Below are positions 28,519 through 36,260 of a stretch of DNA of 64,000 bases, piece by piece. Every line of letters begins with the position of its first letter. Position 1 is the stretch's first letter. Position numbers and translations under genes: made by a program. The notes beneath the pieces were generated by a model. The model did no database searches and was not told where the DNA came from. It was given only the letters and a program-made list of their open reading frames with translations. Source of the DNA: Hyphomicrobiales bacterium (lineage in GTDB: Bacteria > Pseudomonadota > Alphaproteobacteria > Rhizobiales > Phreatobacteraceae); contig JAFKKV010000031.1 in NCBI GenBank assembly GCA_017304475.1, positions 61,282 through 125,281 on the forward strand, in the 5' to 3' direction.

Positions 28519-29285
28519 CCGGGCTCGTGCTGGACGAGGTCGGCATCCGGCTCGGCCGGAGGGCGGTCGTCGAGGCGGTATCGCTCGCCGTGCCGCCCGC
28601 GAGCTTTCTGGCGATCGTCGGTCCGAACGGCGTCGGCAAGACCAGCCTGATCAGGGCCGTGGCGGGCCTGGTGCGCGCGCAGGGCACGATCCGGCTCGGT
28701 GGCGTCGACCTCGCGCGCCTCTCGGCCCCGGCGCGCGCCCGCCGGCTCGCCTATCTGCCGCAGCGCGCCGATGTCGCCTGGGCCCTGCCGGTGCGCGACG
28801 CCGTGGCGCTCGGCCGCCTGCCGCATGGCGATCCCTTCGGCCGGCCGACCTTGGCCGACGCCGAGGCGGTCGCGCGCGCGCTCGACCAGCTCGATCTCGC
28901 CGGCTTCGCCGACCGTCCGGTTACCGAGCTCTCCGGCGGCGAAAGGGCACGCGTCATGCTGGCGCGCGTGCTGGCGACCGAGGCCGAGGTCGTGCTCGCC
29001 GACGAGCCGACGGCGGCGCTCGATCCGGCGCAGCAACTCGGCGTTCTCGCGCTCCTGCGCCAGCTCGCCGCGGCCGGCGGCATCGTCGTGGCTGTTTTGC
29101 ACGACCTGACGCTTGCCGCGCGCTTCGCCGACCGTGTCGCCGTGATGGATGCCGGCCGGCTGGTCGCCGAGGGGCCGCCCGACGCCGTGCTGACCGAGCG
29201 GCTGCTGGCCGAGGTGTTCCGCCTCGACTGCACCTTCATCGACATGGACGGGCGCCGCGTGCCGGTGCCGCTGGGGCGGGCCTAG
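28515..29285 (+). CDS. ABC transporter ATP-binding protein (FecE/BtuD-like)
   Basis: A 256-residue ABC ATPase: Walker A GPNGVGKTSL, Q-loop LPQRADVAW, signature LSGGERARVMLARVL, Walker B VVLADEPTAALD and the H-loop VLHDLTLAARF. The start ATG overlaps the permease stop (ATGA). It powers the FecCD-type permease. A TonB-dependent receptor occurs about 30 kb away (58276-60357), but nothing links the two. Confidence 0.93.
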   Translation: MTGLVLDEVGIRLGRRAVVEAVSLAVPPASFLAIVGPNGVGKTSLIRAVAGLVRAQGTIRLGGVDLARLSAPARARRLAYLPQRADVAWALPVRDAVALGRLPHGDPFGRPTLADAEAVARALDQLDLAGFADRPVTELSGGERARVMLARVLATEAEVVLADEPTAALDPAQQLGVLALLRQLAAAGGIVVAVLHDLTLAARFADRVAVMDAGRLVAEGPPDAVLTERLLAEVFRLDCTFIDMDGRRVPVPLGRA

Positions 29286-29385
29286 CGCGGTTTCGCCGCC
29301 GCGCGCAGGTGGCATTCGCGGCGCGGGGATTGGCTTTCGCCGGCCGGCGGACCAGACTTCGGGCGACATTTGCCGGAGCTGTCTC

Positions 29386-30558
29386 ATGCCGAGCCTTGAT
29401 GCCCTTGCCGCGCTGACACCTGAGATGACCGCGTGGCGCCGCGATTTCCATGCCCATCCCGAGATCGGCTTCCAGGAGGTGCGCACCAGCGGCATCGTCG
29501 CCGAAAAGCTCGAGGCCTGGGGCCTGGAGGTGCATCGCGGTCTCGGCAAGACCGGCGTGGTCGGCGTGCTGCGCGGCCGCCCGGGCAATCGCAGCCTCGG
29601 CCTGCGCGCCGACATGGATGCCCTGCCCATGCCGGAGCTCAACGATTTCGAGCATCGCAGCACCCATGACGGCGTGATGCATGCCTGCGGCCATGACGGC
29701 CACACCACCATGCTGCTCGGCGCCGCGAAATATCTCGCCGAGACGCGCAATTTCTCGGGCACGGTCAATTTCATCTTCCAGCCGGCGGAGGAGGGGCTGA
29801 CCGGCGCGGCCGAGATGGTCAAGGACGGCCTGTTCCGCCGTTTCCCCTGCGATGCCGTCTACGGCATTCACAACCTGCCCGACCTGCCGCTCGGCACGGT
29901 GGCCGTGCGCGAGGGCACGGTGCTGGCGGCGGTCGACTATTTCAGCATCATCCTGCGGGGAAAGAGCAGCCACGGCGCCCAGCCCCACGCCGGCCTCGAT
30001 CCGCTGCCGGGCGCCATGCAGCTCTATGGTGCCTTGCAATCCTTGATCAGCCGCCGGGTCGACCCGCATGACACGGCGGTCCTCAGCGTGGCGCAGATCC
30101 ATGCCGGGACGTCCGACATCGTCATCCCCGAGACGGTCGAACTGCGCGGCACGATCCGCACGCTCAAGCCGGCGACGCGCAAGCGCATGGACGACCTGTT
30201 CCACCAGGTGGTGGAGGGTACCGCCGCGGGCCATGGCCTGGGCGTGACGCTTGACTACAAGCGCTCCTATCCGCCGACCATCAACACCACGGAGGAGGCG
30301 GCCGCCGCGGCGGCCGCGGCCGTCGACGTGGTCGGCCCCGAACTGATCCGGGGCGACTTCCCCTCGCTCACCGCGGGCGAGGATTTCTCCTACATGCTGC
30401 AGGAGGTGCCGGGCGCCTTCCTGCTGTTCGGCCAGGCCGACGGCGAGCGCGGCCGCGTGCCGGTGCACAATGGCCGCTACGACTTCAACGACGACCTGCT
30501 GCCGGTCGGCGCCAGCTTCTTCGCGCGCCTGGTCGAGCGCGAGCTGGCGGGCGCCTGA
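29386..30558 (+). CDS. M20 family amidohydrolase (aminoacylase/hippurate hydrolase type)
   Basis: A 390-residue metal-dependent hydrolase. Motifs: HPEIGFQE, RADMDALPM, HACGHDGHTTMLLG, the catalytic glutamates in FQPAEEGLTGAAEM, a lid domain starting KSSHGAQPHAGLDP, and AGEDFSYML. Members hydrolyse N-acyl amino acids such as hippurate or N-acetyl amino acids. It stands alone 100 bp after the ATPase gene. The precise substrate cannot be read from sequence. Confidence 0.92.
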   Translation: MPSLDALAALTPEMTAWRRDFHAHPEIGFQEVRTSGIVAEKLEAWGLEVHRGLGKTGVVGVLRGRPGNRSLGLRADMDALPMPELNDFEHRSTHDGVMHACGHDGHTTMLLGAAKYLAETRNFSGTVNFIFQPAEEGLTGAAEMVKDGLFRRFPCDAVYGIHNLPDLPLGTVAVREGTVLAAVDYFSIILRGKSSHGAQPHAGLDPLPGAMQLYGALQSLISRRVDPHDTAVLSVAQIHAGTSDIVIPETVELRGTIRTLKPATRKRMDDLFHQVVEGTAAGHGLGVTLDYKRSYPPTINTTEEAAAAAAAAVDVVGPELIRGDFPSLTAGEDFSYMLQEVPGAFLLFGQADGERGRVPVHNGRYDFNDDLLPVGASFFARLVERELAGA

Positions 30559-30607
30559 GCGACCGTGGCGGGCCCGGCGATGACGCCAGGCCCGCGCGTC
30601 GTCGGCT

Positions 30608-31639
30608 TCAGGCCAGCATGTCGCGCACCAGCGGCATGACCTTGCTGCCGTAGAGCTCGACGCTGCGCATGAGCTTCTCGTGCGGCAGCGGCCCGGCGCT
30701 GTATTTGAGGCTGAAGCGCTGGATGCCGAGCGTCTTGGCGGTCGCCGCGATCTTGCGCGCGACCGTCTCCGGCGAGCCGACATAGAGCGAGCCCTGGCCG
30801 GCCTCCTGCTCGAACTCGGCCCGTCCCATCGGCGGCCAGCCACGTTCGGCGCCGATGCGGTCGCGCATGCGCTTGTAATCGGGCCAGAGCTCCTCGCGTG
30901 CCTGCTCGTCACTGTCGGCGACATAGCCGGGCGAGTGGACGCCGACCGGCAGCACGGGCTTTTCGAGCTGGCCGAGCGCGCGATGATAGAGCTCGACATA
31001 GGGTTTGAAGCGCTTGGGATCGCCGCCGATGATGGCGAGCATCAGCGGCATGCCGTAATGCGCCGCCCGGATCACCGATTCCGGGCTGCCGCCGACGCCA
31101 ATCCACGTCTTGAGTGGTCCGGCTTCCACCGGGGGGAAGACGCTCTGATTGGTCAGGGGCGGCCGGATGGTGCCGCTCCAGGTGACCGGCTCCTGGCCGA
31201 TCAGGGCGGCGAAAAGATCGAGCTTTTCCTCGAACAGCGTCTCGTACTGGTTGAGCTGGTAGCCGAACAGGGGGAAGGACTCGGTGAACGAGCCGCGTCC
31301 GAGAATGACCTCGGCGCGGCCGCTCGCCGCCGCATCCAGCGTCGCGAAGCGCTGGAACACCCGGATAGGATCGTCGGAGCTCAGCACGGTGACCGCGGAG
31401 CCGAGCCGGATCCGGCTGGTACGGCCGGCGATCGCGGCCAGCACGACCTCGGGCGCCGAGACCGCGAAATCGGCGCGATGATGCTCGCCGACGCCGAAGA
31501 AGTCGACGCCCAGCTGGTCGGCGAGGACCGCCTCGGCGATGACGTTGCGGATGACCTGGGCATGCGGCAGCAGGGCGCCGTCGGCCCCGGTGGTGACGTC
31601 GCCGAACGTGTCCAGCCCGAATTCGAGATGCTGTGCCAT
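30608..31639 (-). CDS. LLM class flavin-dependent oxidoreductase
   Basis: A 343-residue luciferase-like monooxygenase with the TIM-barrel motifs FGVGEHHRADFAVSAPE and RLGSAVTVLSSDDP, and EVILGRGSF in the FMN-binding part. It most resembles the group of LLM proteins often annotated as nitrilotriacetate- or alkane-monooxygenase-like; the substrate is unknown. CAGGGAGCC precedes the ATG at 31639, which is preferred to one six codons upstream. The 269-bp gap to dcd shows no further gene. Confidence 0.9.
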   Translation of the reverse strand: MAQHLEFGLDTFGDVTTGADGALLPHAQVIRNVIAEAVLADQLGVDFFGVGEHHRADFAVSAPEVVLAAIAGRTSRIRLGSAVTVLSSDDPIRVFQRFATLDAAASGRAEVILGRGSFTESFPLFGYQLNQYETLFEEKLDLFAALIGQEPVTWSGTIRPPLTNQSVFPPVEAGPLKTWIGVGGSPESVIRAAHYGMPLMLAIIGGDPKRFKPYVELYHRALGQLEKPVLPVGVHSPGYVADSDEQAREELWPDYKRMRDRIGAERGWPPMGRAEFEQEAGQGSLYVGSPETVARKIAATAKTLGIQRFSLKYSAGPLPHEKLMRSVELYGSKVMPLVRDMLA

Positions 31640-31908
31640 ACGGCTCCCTGTTTTCATCGATCACTGCCGCCGGTCCTGGCGAGGCAGGTTCGCCCGCGGC
31701 GTCCGCCGCAAATCCGCGGTGCCGGGACTATCGGCATCGCTGGCGCAATATTGGGGCCGGGCTGCCGGAGCGGAAGGGTTGGGCGGCGGCATCAACGGAG
31801 CCCCGCGTCCGGGCTCGTCGAGACTGGCGAAGCACAGGGCGGATCGCCATATCGCCCGCCCGGCCGATATGGCCGCCGCGATCGGTCGGGAAGTCGTATG
31901 CCGCGGCC

Positions 31909-33003
31909 CTACCGGAAGTGCTTGGACAGTTTCAGCCCCTGGGCCTGATAGTTCGACCCCTGCTCGCCATAGAGGCTGCGCGGCGTCGCGGTCATCCGCT
32001 CATAGACCAGGCGGGCGACGATCTGGCCATGTTCCAGGATGAACGGCACTTCGCGCGAGCGCACTTCGAGCACGGCACGGGCGCCCCGTCCGCCGGCCGC
32101 GGCATGGCCGAAGCCGGGGTCGAAGAAGCCGGCGTAATGGGCGCGGAATTCACCGACCAGGGGATCGAACGGCACCATCTCGGCGGCATAGGCCGGCGGC
32201 ACCACCACCGCCTCCTTGGAGGCCAGAATGTAGAATTCGTCCGGGTCGAGGATCATCTCGCCCTTGCCGCGCGCCTGGATCGGTTCCCAGAAGTCGAGCA
32301 CGTCGGCGGCGGCCTTCTTGTCGACGTCGATGACGCTGGAATGGCGCTTGGCGCGATAGCCGAGCAATCCGCCCCAGGCTTCGCCCATCAGGTCGATCGA
32401 GACCGCGATGCCGCCCGGCCCGACGACGGCGGCTTCCGTGTCGACGAGGCGCTCGGTCGCCTGCAGGGCATGGATCTCGTCGATCGAGAGCTCGGCCCGG
32501 CCGCGCCGGAAGCGGATCTGCGACAGCCGCGATCCCGTGCGCACCAGCACCGAGAAGGTCTGCGGCGAGACCTCCAGATAGAGCGGGCCCTCATAGTCCG
32601 CCGGGATCGTGTCGAAGGCCTGGGCCCGGTCGAGAATGACCCGGGTGAACACGTCGAGCCGGCCGGTCGAGCTCTTCGGATTGGCGGTCGCCGAAATGCC
32701 GCCCTTGAGCGCGACCGCTTCCAGCAGTTCGACCAGGTAGACGCAGCCGGTTTCGAGCACGGCGCCGCGGGTCAGGTCGATCTCGTGCAGGGCCAGCGAT
32801 TGCAGGCGATCGACCACCGTGGTGTTGGGCCCGGGCAGGAAGCTCGCGCGAATGCGGTAGGCACGGGTGCCGAGCCGAAGGTCGAGCGAGGCCGGCTGAA
32901 CCTGGTCGGCGTCGAGCGGCCGGGCGATCCGGATCGCGCCGGAGGCCACCAGCGCCTCGATCGTCTGGGCCGGCAGGATGCCCGCGGTGGTGTCCTGATC
33001 CAT
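31909..33003 (-). CDS. dcd: 2'-deoxycytidine 5'-triphosphate deaminase, long alphaproteobacterial form
   Basis: A 364-residue dCTP deaminase, about twice the length of the E. coli enzyme (about 190). The N-terminal half shows QPASLDLRLGTRAYRI and a second trimeric dUTPase-like barrel follows, with EVSPQTFSVLVRTG and GFFDPGFGHA. Long two-domain forms are usual in alphaproteobacteria. It makes dUTP from dCTP for dTMP synthesis. The start codon lies 13 bp from a 19-bp palindrome, and the gene is divergent from metZ. Confidence 0.92.
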   Translation of the reverse strand: MDQDTTAGILPAQTIEALVASGAIRIARPLDADQVQPASLDLRLGTRAYRIRASFLPGPNTTVVDRLQSLALHEIDLTRGAVLETGCVYLVELLEAVALKGGISATANPKSSTGRLDVFTRVILDRAQAFDTIPADYEGPLYLEVSPQTFSVLVRTGSRLSQIRFRRGRAELSIDEIHALQATERLVDTEAAVVGPGGIAVSIDLMGEAWGGLLGYRAKRHSSVIDVDKKAAADVLDFWEPIQARGKGEMILDPDEFYILASKEAVVVPPAYAAEMVPFDPLVGEFRAHYAGFFDPGFGHAAAGGRGARAVLEVRSREVPFILEHGQIVARLVYERMTATPRSLYGEQGSNYQAQGLKLSKHFR

Positions 33004-33015
33004 GCATCAATCTCC

Positions 33016-33034
33016 GACGAACGAATCGTTCGTC
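33016..33034. promoter_or_regulatory. 19-bp perfect palindrome between dcd and metZ
   Basis: GACGAACGA-A-TCGTTCGTC is a perfect 9+1+9 inverted repeat centred on 33025. An overlapping weaker repeat (GTTCGT/ACGAAC, 33028-33043) follows. It sits just upstream of the dcd start codon and 17 bp before the likely metZ -35 box. The shape fits a TetR-type operator; no tetR gene is nearby. It is not the alphaproteobacterial LexA site (GTTC-N7-GTTC). Confidence 0.6.
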
Positions 33035-33050
33035 AAAACGAACAAAAAAC

Positions 33051-33079
33051 TTGACGCGTTCATCCGCCCTGCTTACCAC
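33051..33079 (+). promoter_or_regulatory. Sigma-70-type promoter for the riboswitch-metZ transcript
   Basis: TTGACG at 33051-33056, a 17-bp spacer, and TACCAC at 33074-33079. The expected transcript start, near 33086, coincides with the 5' edge of the SAM-II aptamer, which supports the assignment. Confidence 0.6.
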
Positions 33080-33085
33080 GCTTAG

Positions 33086-33141
33086 CACCGTGGAGATTTG
33101 GCCGGTCGGCTTGCGGACCACGTTAAACACTTCGCTAAAAG
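33086..33141 (+). ncRNA. SAM-II (SAM-alpha) riboswitch
   Basis: The class consensus is followed closely: P1 strands CGTGG (33089-33093) and CCACG (33118-33122), the conserved loop GATTTG (33095-33100), CGGCTTGC (33107-33114) and the 3' pseudoknot end CGCTAAAA (33133-33140). SAM-II binds S-adenosylmethionine and is restricted largely to alphaproteobacteria, where it controls methionine biosynthesis genes. Its place upstream of metZ, with a terminator in between, is as expected. It should turn metZ down when SAM is abundant. Confidence 0.95.
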
Positions 33142-33158
33142 GCCGGGCGCGCGGGATC

Positions 33159-33200
33159 AACCCGGCCCTGGCTTTTGGCCCGGCCGGGTTTTGTTTTTTA
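33159..33200 (+). terminator. Attenuator terminator (expression platform) of the SAM-II riboswitch
   Basis: A 9-bp stem AACCCGGCC (33159-33167) / GGCCGGGTT (33182-33190) is followed by a T-rich run to 33199. The middle strand CCCGGCC can instead pair with an identical GGCCGGG at 33141-33147, which directly abuts the aptamer. The two hairpins exclude each other, so the upstream copy acts as an antiterminator. Confidence 0.85.
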
Positions 33201-33263
33201 AGGGGACAAGTCCCCTTGGGGGCTCTCTCCCGGAGCCCCGGAGAGGCGCCGAAGGAAGCCGTG

Positions 33264-34490
33264 ATGAAAAAGCCGTTCGATCCCGCATCCGCCCGTCCCG
33301 CCACCCGCCTCGTCCACGGCGGCACGCTGCGCTCCGAATTCGGCGAGACGTCGGAAGCCCTGTTCCTGACCCAGGGCCATGTCTATGCCACCGCCGAGGA
33401 GGCCGAGGCGCGCTTCAAGGGCGAGCAGCCCGGCTTCATCTATGCGCGCTTCTCCAATCCGACCGTCGGCATGTTCGAGGACCGTATGGCGCTCCTGGAA
33501 GGCGCGGAGGCCGCCAAGGCCACCGCCACCGGCATGGCGGCGGTCAATGCCGTGCTGTTCGGCCAGCTCTCGGCCGGCGACCACATGGTCGCGGCCAAGG
33601 CGCTGTTCGGTTCCAACCGCTTCATCATCGAGACCTTGCTGCCGCGCTTCGGCGTCACCTCGACGCTGGTCGACGGCGCCGACCTCGCCCAGTGGCAGGC
33701 CGCGGTGAAGCCGAGCACCAAGGTGTTCTTCCTGGAAAGCCCGACCAATCCGACGCTCGAGGTCTATGACATCGCCGCCATCGCCGCGATCGCCAAGAAG
33801 ACCGGCATCCGCACGGTGGTCGACAATGTCTTCGCAACCCCGCTGCTGCAGAGCCCGCTCCAGCTCGGCGCCGACTGCGTGATCTATTCCACCACCAAAC
33901 ATGTCGACGGCCAGGGCCGCTGCATGGGCGGCGTCATCCTCGCGTCGAAGCAGTTCATCGCCGACTATGTCTACCAGTACCTGCGCCAGACCGGCCCGGC
34001 GATGAGCCCGTTCAATGCCTGGGTCATGCTGAAGGGCCTGGAAACGCTGCATGTGCGGGTCGAGCGCCAGACCGCCAATGCCGCCAAGGTCGCCGATGCC
34101 CTGGCCGAGCTGCCGGGTGTTTCCCGCGTGATCTATCCCGGCCGTCCCGACCATCCGCAATACGAACTCGCCAAGCGCCAGATGCGCGGCGGCTCGACGC
34201 TCGTCGCCTTCGAGGTCGAGGGCGGCAAGCAGGGCGCCTTCCGGGTCGCCAATGCGCTGCAGATCATCCGCATCTCCAACAATCTCGGCGATGCCAAGAG
34301 CCTGATCACCCATCCCCCGACCACCACGCATGACCGGTTCACCCCGGCCGAGCGCGCCGAAATGGGCATTTCCGACGGCCTGCTGCGCCTGTCGGTCGGG
34401 CTCGAGGATCCCGACGACCTCATCGAGGATCTGACCCAGGCGGTGCATTCGCTGGTCTGGCCGAAAGAGGCCAAGCTCGTCCGGCTGTGA
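33264..34490 (+). CDS. metZ: O-succinylhomoserine sulfhydrylase
   Basis: A 408-residue Cys/Met-metabolism PLP enzyme. Near the N-terminus are RPATRLVHGGTLRSEFGETS and GFIYARFSNPTVGMFEDRM; the PLP lysine lies in IYSTTKHVDGQGRCMGG. The FLTQGHVYATAEEAEARF segment is characteristic of MetZ. It converts O-succinyl- (or O-acetyl-) homoserine plus sulfide to homocysteine. The ATG at 33264 follows CGAAGGAAGCC. Its leader carries a SAM-II riboswitch and attenuator. Confidence 0.95.
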   Translation: MKKPFDPASARPATRLVHGGTLRSEFGETSEALFLTQGHVYATAEEAEARFKGEQPGFIYARFSNPTVGMFEDRMALLEGAEAAKATATGMAAVNAVLFGQLSAGDHMVAAKALFGSNRFIIETLLPRFGVTSTLVDGADLAQWQAAVKPSTKVFFLESPTNPTLEVYDIAAIAAIAKKTGIRTVVDNVFATPLLQSPLQLGADCVIYSTTKHVDGQGRCMGGVILASKQFIADYVYQYLRQTGPAMSPFNAWVMLKGLETLHVRVERQTANAAKVADALAELPGVSRVIYPGRPDHPQYELAKRQMRGGSTLVAFEVEGGKQGAFRVANALQIIRISNNLGDAKSLITHPPTTTHDRFTPAERAEMGISDGLLRLSVGLEDPDDLIEDLTQAVHSLVWPKEAKLVRL

Positions 34491-34496
34491 GGCTTG

Positions 34497-34516
34497 CCCG
34501 GAGTGGGAACTCCGGG
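34497..34516 (+). terminator. Stem-loop between metZ and parE
   Basis: An 8-bp stem CCCGGAGT / ACTCCGGG with a GGGA tetraloop, 7 bp after the metZ stop, and between convergent genes. There is no long T-tract. Confidence 0.6.
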
Positions 34517-34523
34517 TGGATCG

Positions 34524-34814
34524 CTAAAGGTGCTGGTCGATATCCATCTGCTGGTGCAGCACGCGCACGATCGTCAGGCTTGATCCGATCAGGCGGTAGA
34601 AGATCGTGTGCGTGCCGACTGGATATCGCCGGTGGCCGGGCCTGACATCGTCGCAGGGCCGGCCACGTAACGGGTCGGTCGCCAAGGTCTCGACGGCTTT
34701 TTTGATCTGCAGAACATAAAGTTCCGCCTGGTCGACGCTCCAGCGGTCGGCCGTGTAATCGAAGATCTCTTCGATATCGAGAGCCGCGCGGGGCGCAAAG
34801 ACGACCGGTATCAT
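34524..34814 (-). CDS. parE: Type II toxin-antitoxin system RelE/ParE family toxin
   Basis: A 96-residue basic protein of the RelE/ParE superfamily: VVFAPRAALDIEEIFDYTAD at the start, then LRGRPCDDVRPGHRRYPVG, HTIFYRLIGSSLTIVRVLHQ and QMDIDQHL at the end. The C-terminal HQQMD segment is typical of ParE toxins, which poison DNA gyrase. The ATG overlaps the antitoxin stop (ATGA), the standard antitoxin-first order. The gene appears intact. Confidence 0.92.
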   Translation of the reverse strand: MIPVVFAPRAALDIEEIFDYTADRWSVDQAELYVLQIKKAVETLATDPLRGRPCDDVRPGHRRYPVGTHTIFYRLIGSSLTIVRVLHQQMDIDQHL

Positions 34815-35059
34815 CGGCTGGCGCGGTCGCTGCGTTTTCTGGCGATCAGGACGTCGAAGTCGAGCGGAGCCGCGGGGCCGCTGGCTTCGCCCTCGGCAAG
34901 GGCTGCCTGGAGCGCGGCAAGTTTCGTTTCCCGCTCTTCGAGAAGGCGCAGGCCGGCGCGGACGACATCGCTTGCGGAGGCATAGCGCCCCTCGGCCACC
35001 TGGGTGTCGATGAAGTCGGCGAATCTGTCGCCAAGGCTGACCGATGTATTTTTCGGCAT
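34811..35059 (-). CDS. parD: Type II toxin-antitoxin system ParD family antitoxin
   Basis: An 82-residue protein with a ribbon-helix-helix N-terminus (MPKNTSVSLGDRFADFIDTQ, then GRYASASDVVRAGLRLLEER) and a flexible charged C-terminal toxin-binding tail. It should neutralise ParE and repress its own promoter. A 17-bp palindrome lies 37 bp upstream of its start. Confidence 0.93.
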   Translation of the reverse strand: MPKNTSVSLGDRFADFIDTQVAEGRYASASDVVRAGLRLLEERETKLAALQAALAEGEASGPAAPLDFDVLIARKRSDRASR

Positions 35060-35095
35060 GTCGGATTCCCCAGCTTTCGGAAGCGAGCCTCAATA

Positions 35096-35112
35096 ATACC
35101 AAGCTTTGGTAT
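35096..35112. promoter_or_regulatory. 17-bp palindrome upstream of parD
   Basis: ATACCAA-GCT-TTGGTAT is a perfect 7+3+7 inverted repeat in the 124-bp divergent gap between parD and pyrD. Ribbon-helix-helix antitoxins bind such repeats near their promoter, so it is the likely ParD operator. Confidence 0.65.
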
Positions 35113-35183
35113 CTCGGCCAAGCCGGCATATGCTGCGGTCGCAGGCCTTGCCCTTGGCCGGGCGGCAATGCCAAAGGAAGCGC

Positions 35184-36260
35184 ATGACGCTGCTCTCCTT
35201 CGCCTCCCGCCTTGCCCAGCCTCTGCTGCTCGCGACCGATCCCGAAACCGGCCACCAATTGGCGGTGACGGCGCTGAAGACCCTGCCGGTGCCGCGCTGC
35301 GGCGCCGATGACCGGCGGCTGGCGGTCTCGGCCTTCGGTTTCGATTTTCCCAACCCGGTCGGGCTCGCGGCCGGTTTCGACAAACATGCCGAAGTGCCGG
35401 ATGCCTGCCTCCGGCTCGGCTTCGGTTTCGTCGAGGTCGGCGGTGTCACGCCGCTGCCGCAGGTCGGCAATCCCAAACCCCGCCTGTTCCGCCTGGTGCC
35501 GGATCAGGCGGTGATCAACCGTTACGGACTGAACTCCGACGGTGTCGATGCGGTGGCCGCAAGGCTCAGGCGTCGTCAGGGCAGGGCCGGCATTGTCGGG
35601 GTCAATATCGGCCCGAACAAGGAGACCACCGACCGGATCGCCGATTACGGCCTGCTGGTGGAAAAGCTGGCGCCGCACGTCTCCTATCTCTCGGTCAACG
35701 TCTCCTCGCCCAATACGCCGGGCTTGCGCGACCTGCAGCAGGCCTCCTTCCTGGACGAGGTCCTGGCCCGTTCGATCGAGGCCCGCGACGCGGTGGCGCC
35801 GGGCCGGCCGGTGCTGGTCAAGATCGCACCGGACCTGTCGCTCGCCGGCCTCGACGACATGGTCGAGGTCTGCCGCAAGCGCCGGGTCGACGGCATGATC
35901 GTGTCCAACACCACGATCGAGCGTCCGGCGAGCCTGCTCGACCAGGCGACGGCGAAGGAGGCCGGAGGCCTTTCGGGCGCGCCGCTGTTCGATCGCTCGA
36001 CCCGCATGCTGGCCGAGACCTATCGCCGCGTCGAAGGCCAGTTCCCGCTGGTCGGCGTCGGCGGCATCGCTTCGGCCGAGGACGCCTTCGCCAAGATCGC
36101 CGCGGGTGCCACCGTCGTTCAGCTCTATTCGGCCATGGTGTTCAAAGGGCTGAGCCTGGTCGCGGAGATCAAGGCCGGCCTGGTCCACCGCCTGAAACGC
36201 GAGGGCCTTGGTTCCATCGCGGCGGCTGTCGGCAGCAAGGCCGACGACTGGCGGCTCTAG
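35184..36260 (+). CDS. pyrD: Quinone-dependent dihydroorotate dehydrogenase
   Basis: A 358-residue class 2 dihydroorotate dehydrogenase, which oxidises dihydroorotate to orotate and passes electrons to quinone in pyrimidine synthesis. It has an N-terminal membrane-associating helix, NPVGLAAGFDKHAEVPDACL, GGVTPLPQVGNPKPRLFRL, NRYGLNSDGVD, SVNVSSPNTPGLRDLQ and a C-terminal VGVGGIASAEDAF. AAAGGAAGC precedes the ATG at 35184. The 3' end overlaps the convergent MATE gene by 4 bp. Confidence 0.96.
   Translation: MTLLSFASRLAQPLLLATDPETGHQLAVTALKTLPVPRCGADDRRLAVSAFGFDFPNPVGLAAGFDKHAEVPDACLRLGFGFVEVGGVTPLPQVGNPKPRLFRLVPDQAVINRYGLNSDGVDAVAARLRRRQGRAGIVGVNIGPNKETTDRIADYGLLVEKLAPHVSYLSVNVSSPNTPGLRDLQQASFLDEVLARSIEARDAVAPGRPVLVKIAPDLSLAGLDDMVEVCRKRRVDGMIVSNTTIERPASLLDQATAKEAGGLSGAPLFDRSTRMLAETYRRVEGQFPLVGVGGIASAEDAFAKIAAGATVVQLYSAMVFKGLSLVAEIKAGLVHRLKREGLGSIAAAVGSKADDWRL

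Noticed and set aside
33016..33043. LexA (SOS) box upstream of dcd
   Set aside because: The spacing GTTC-N7-GTTC or GAAC-N7-GAAC is not present; the repeats are palindromic instead.
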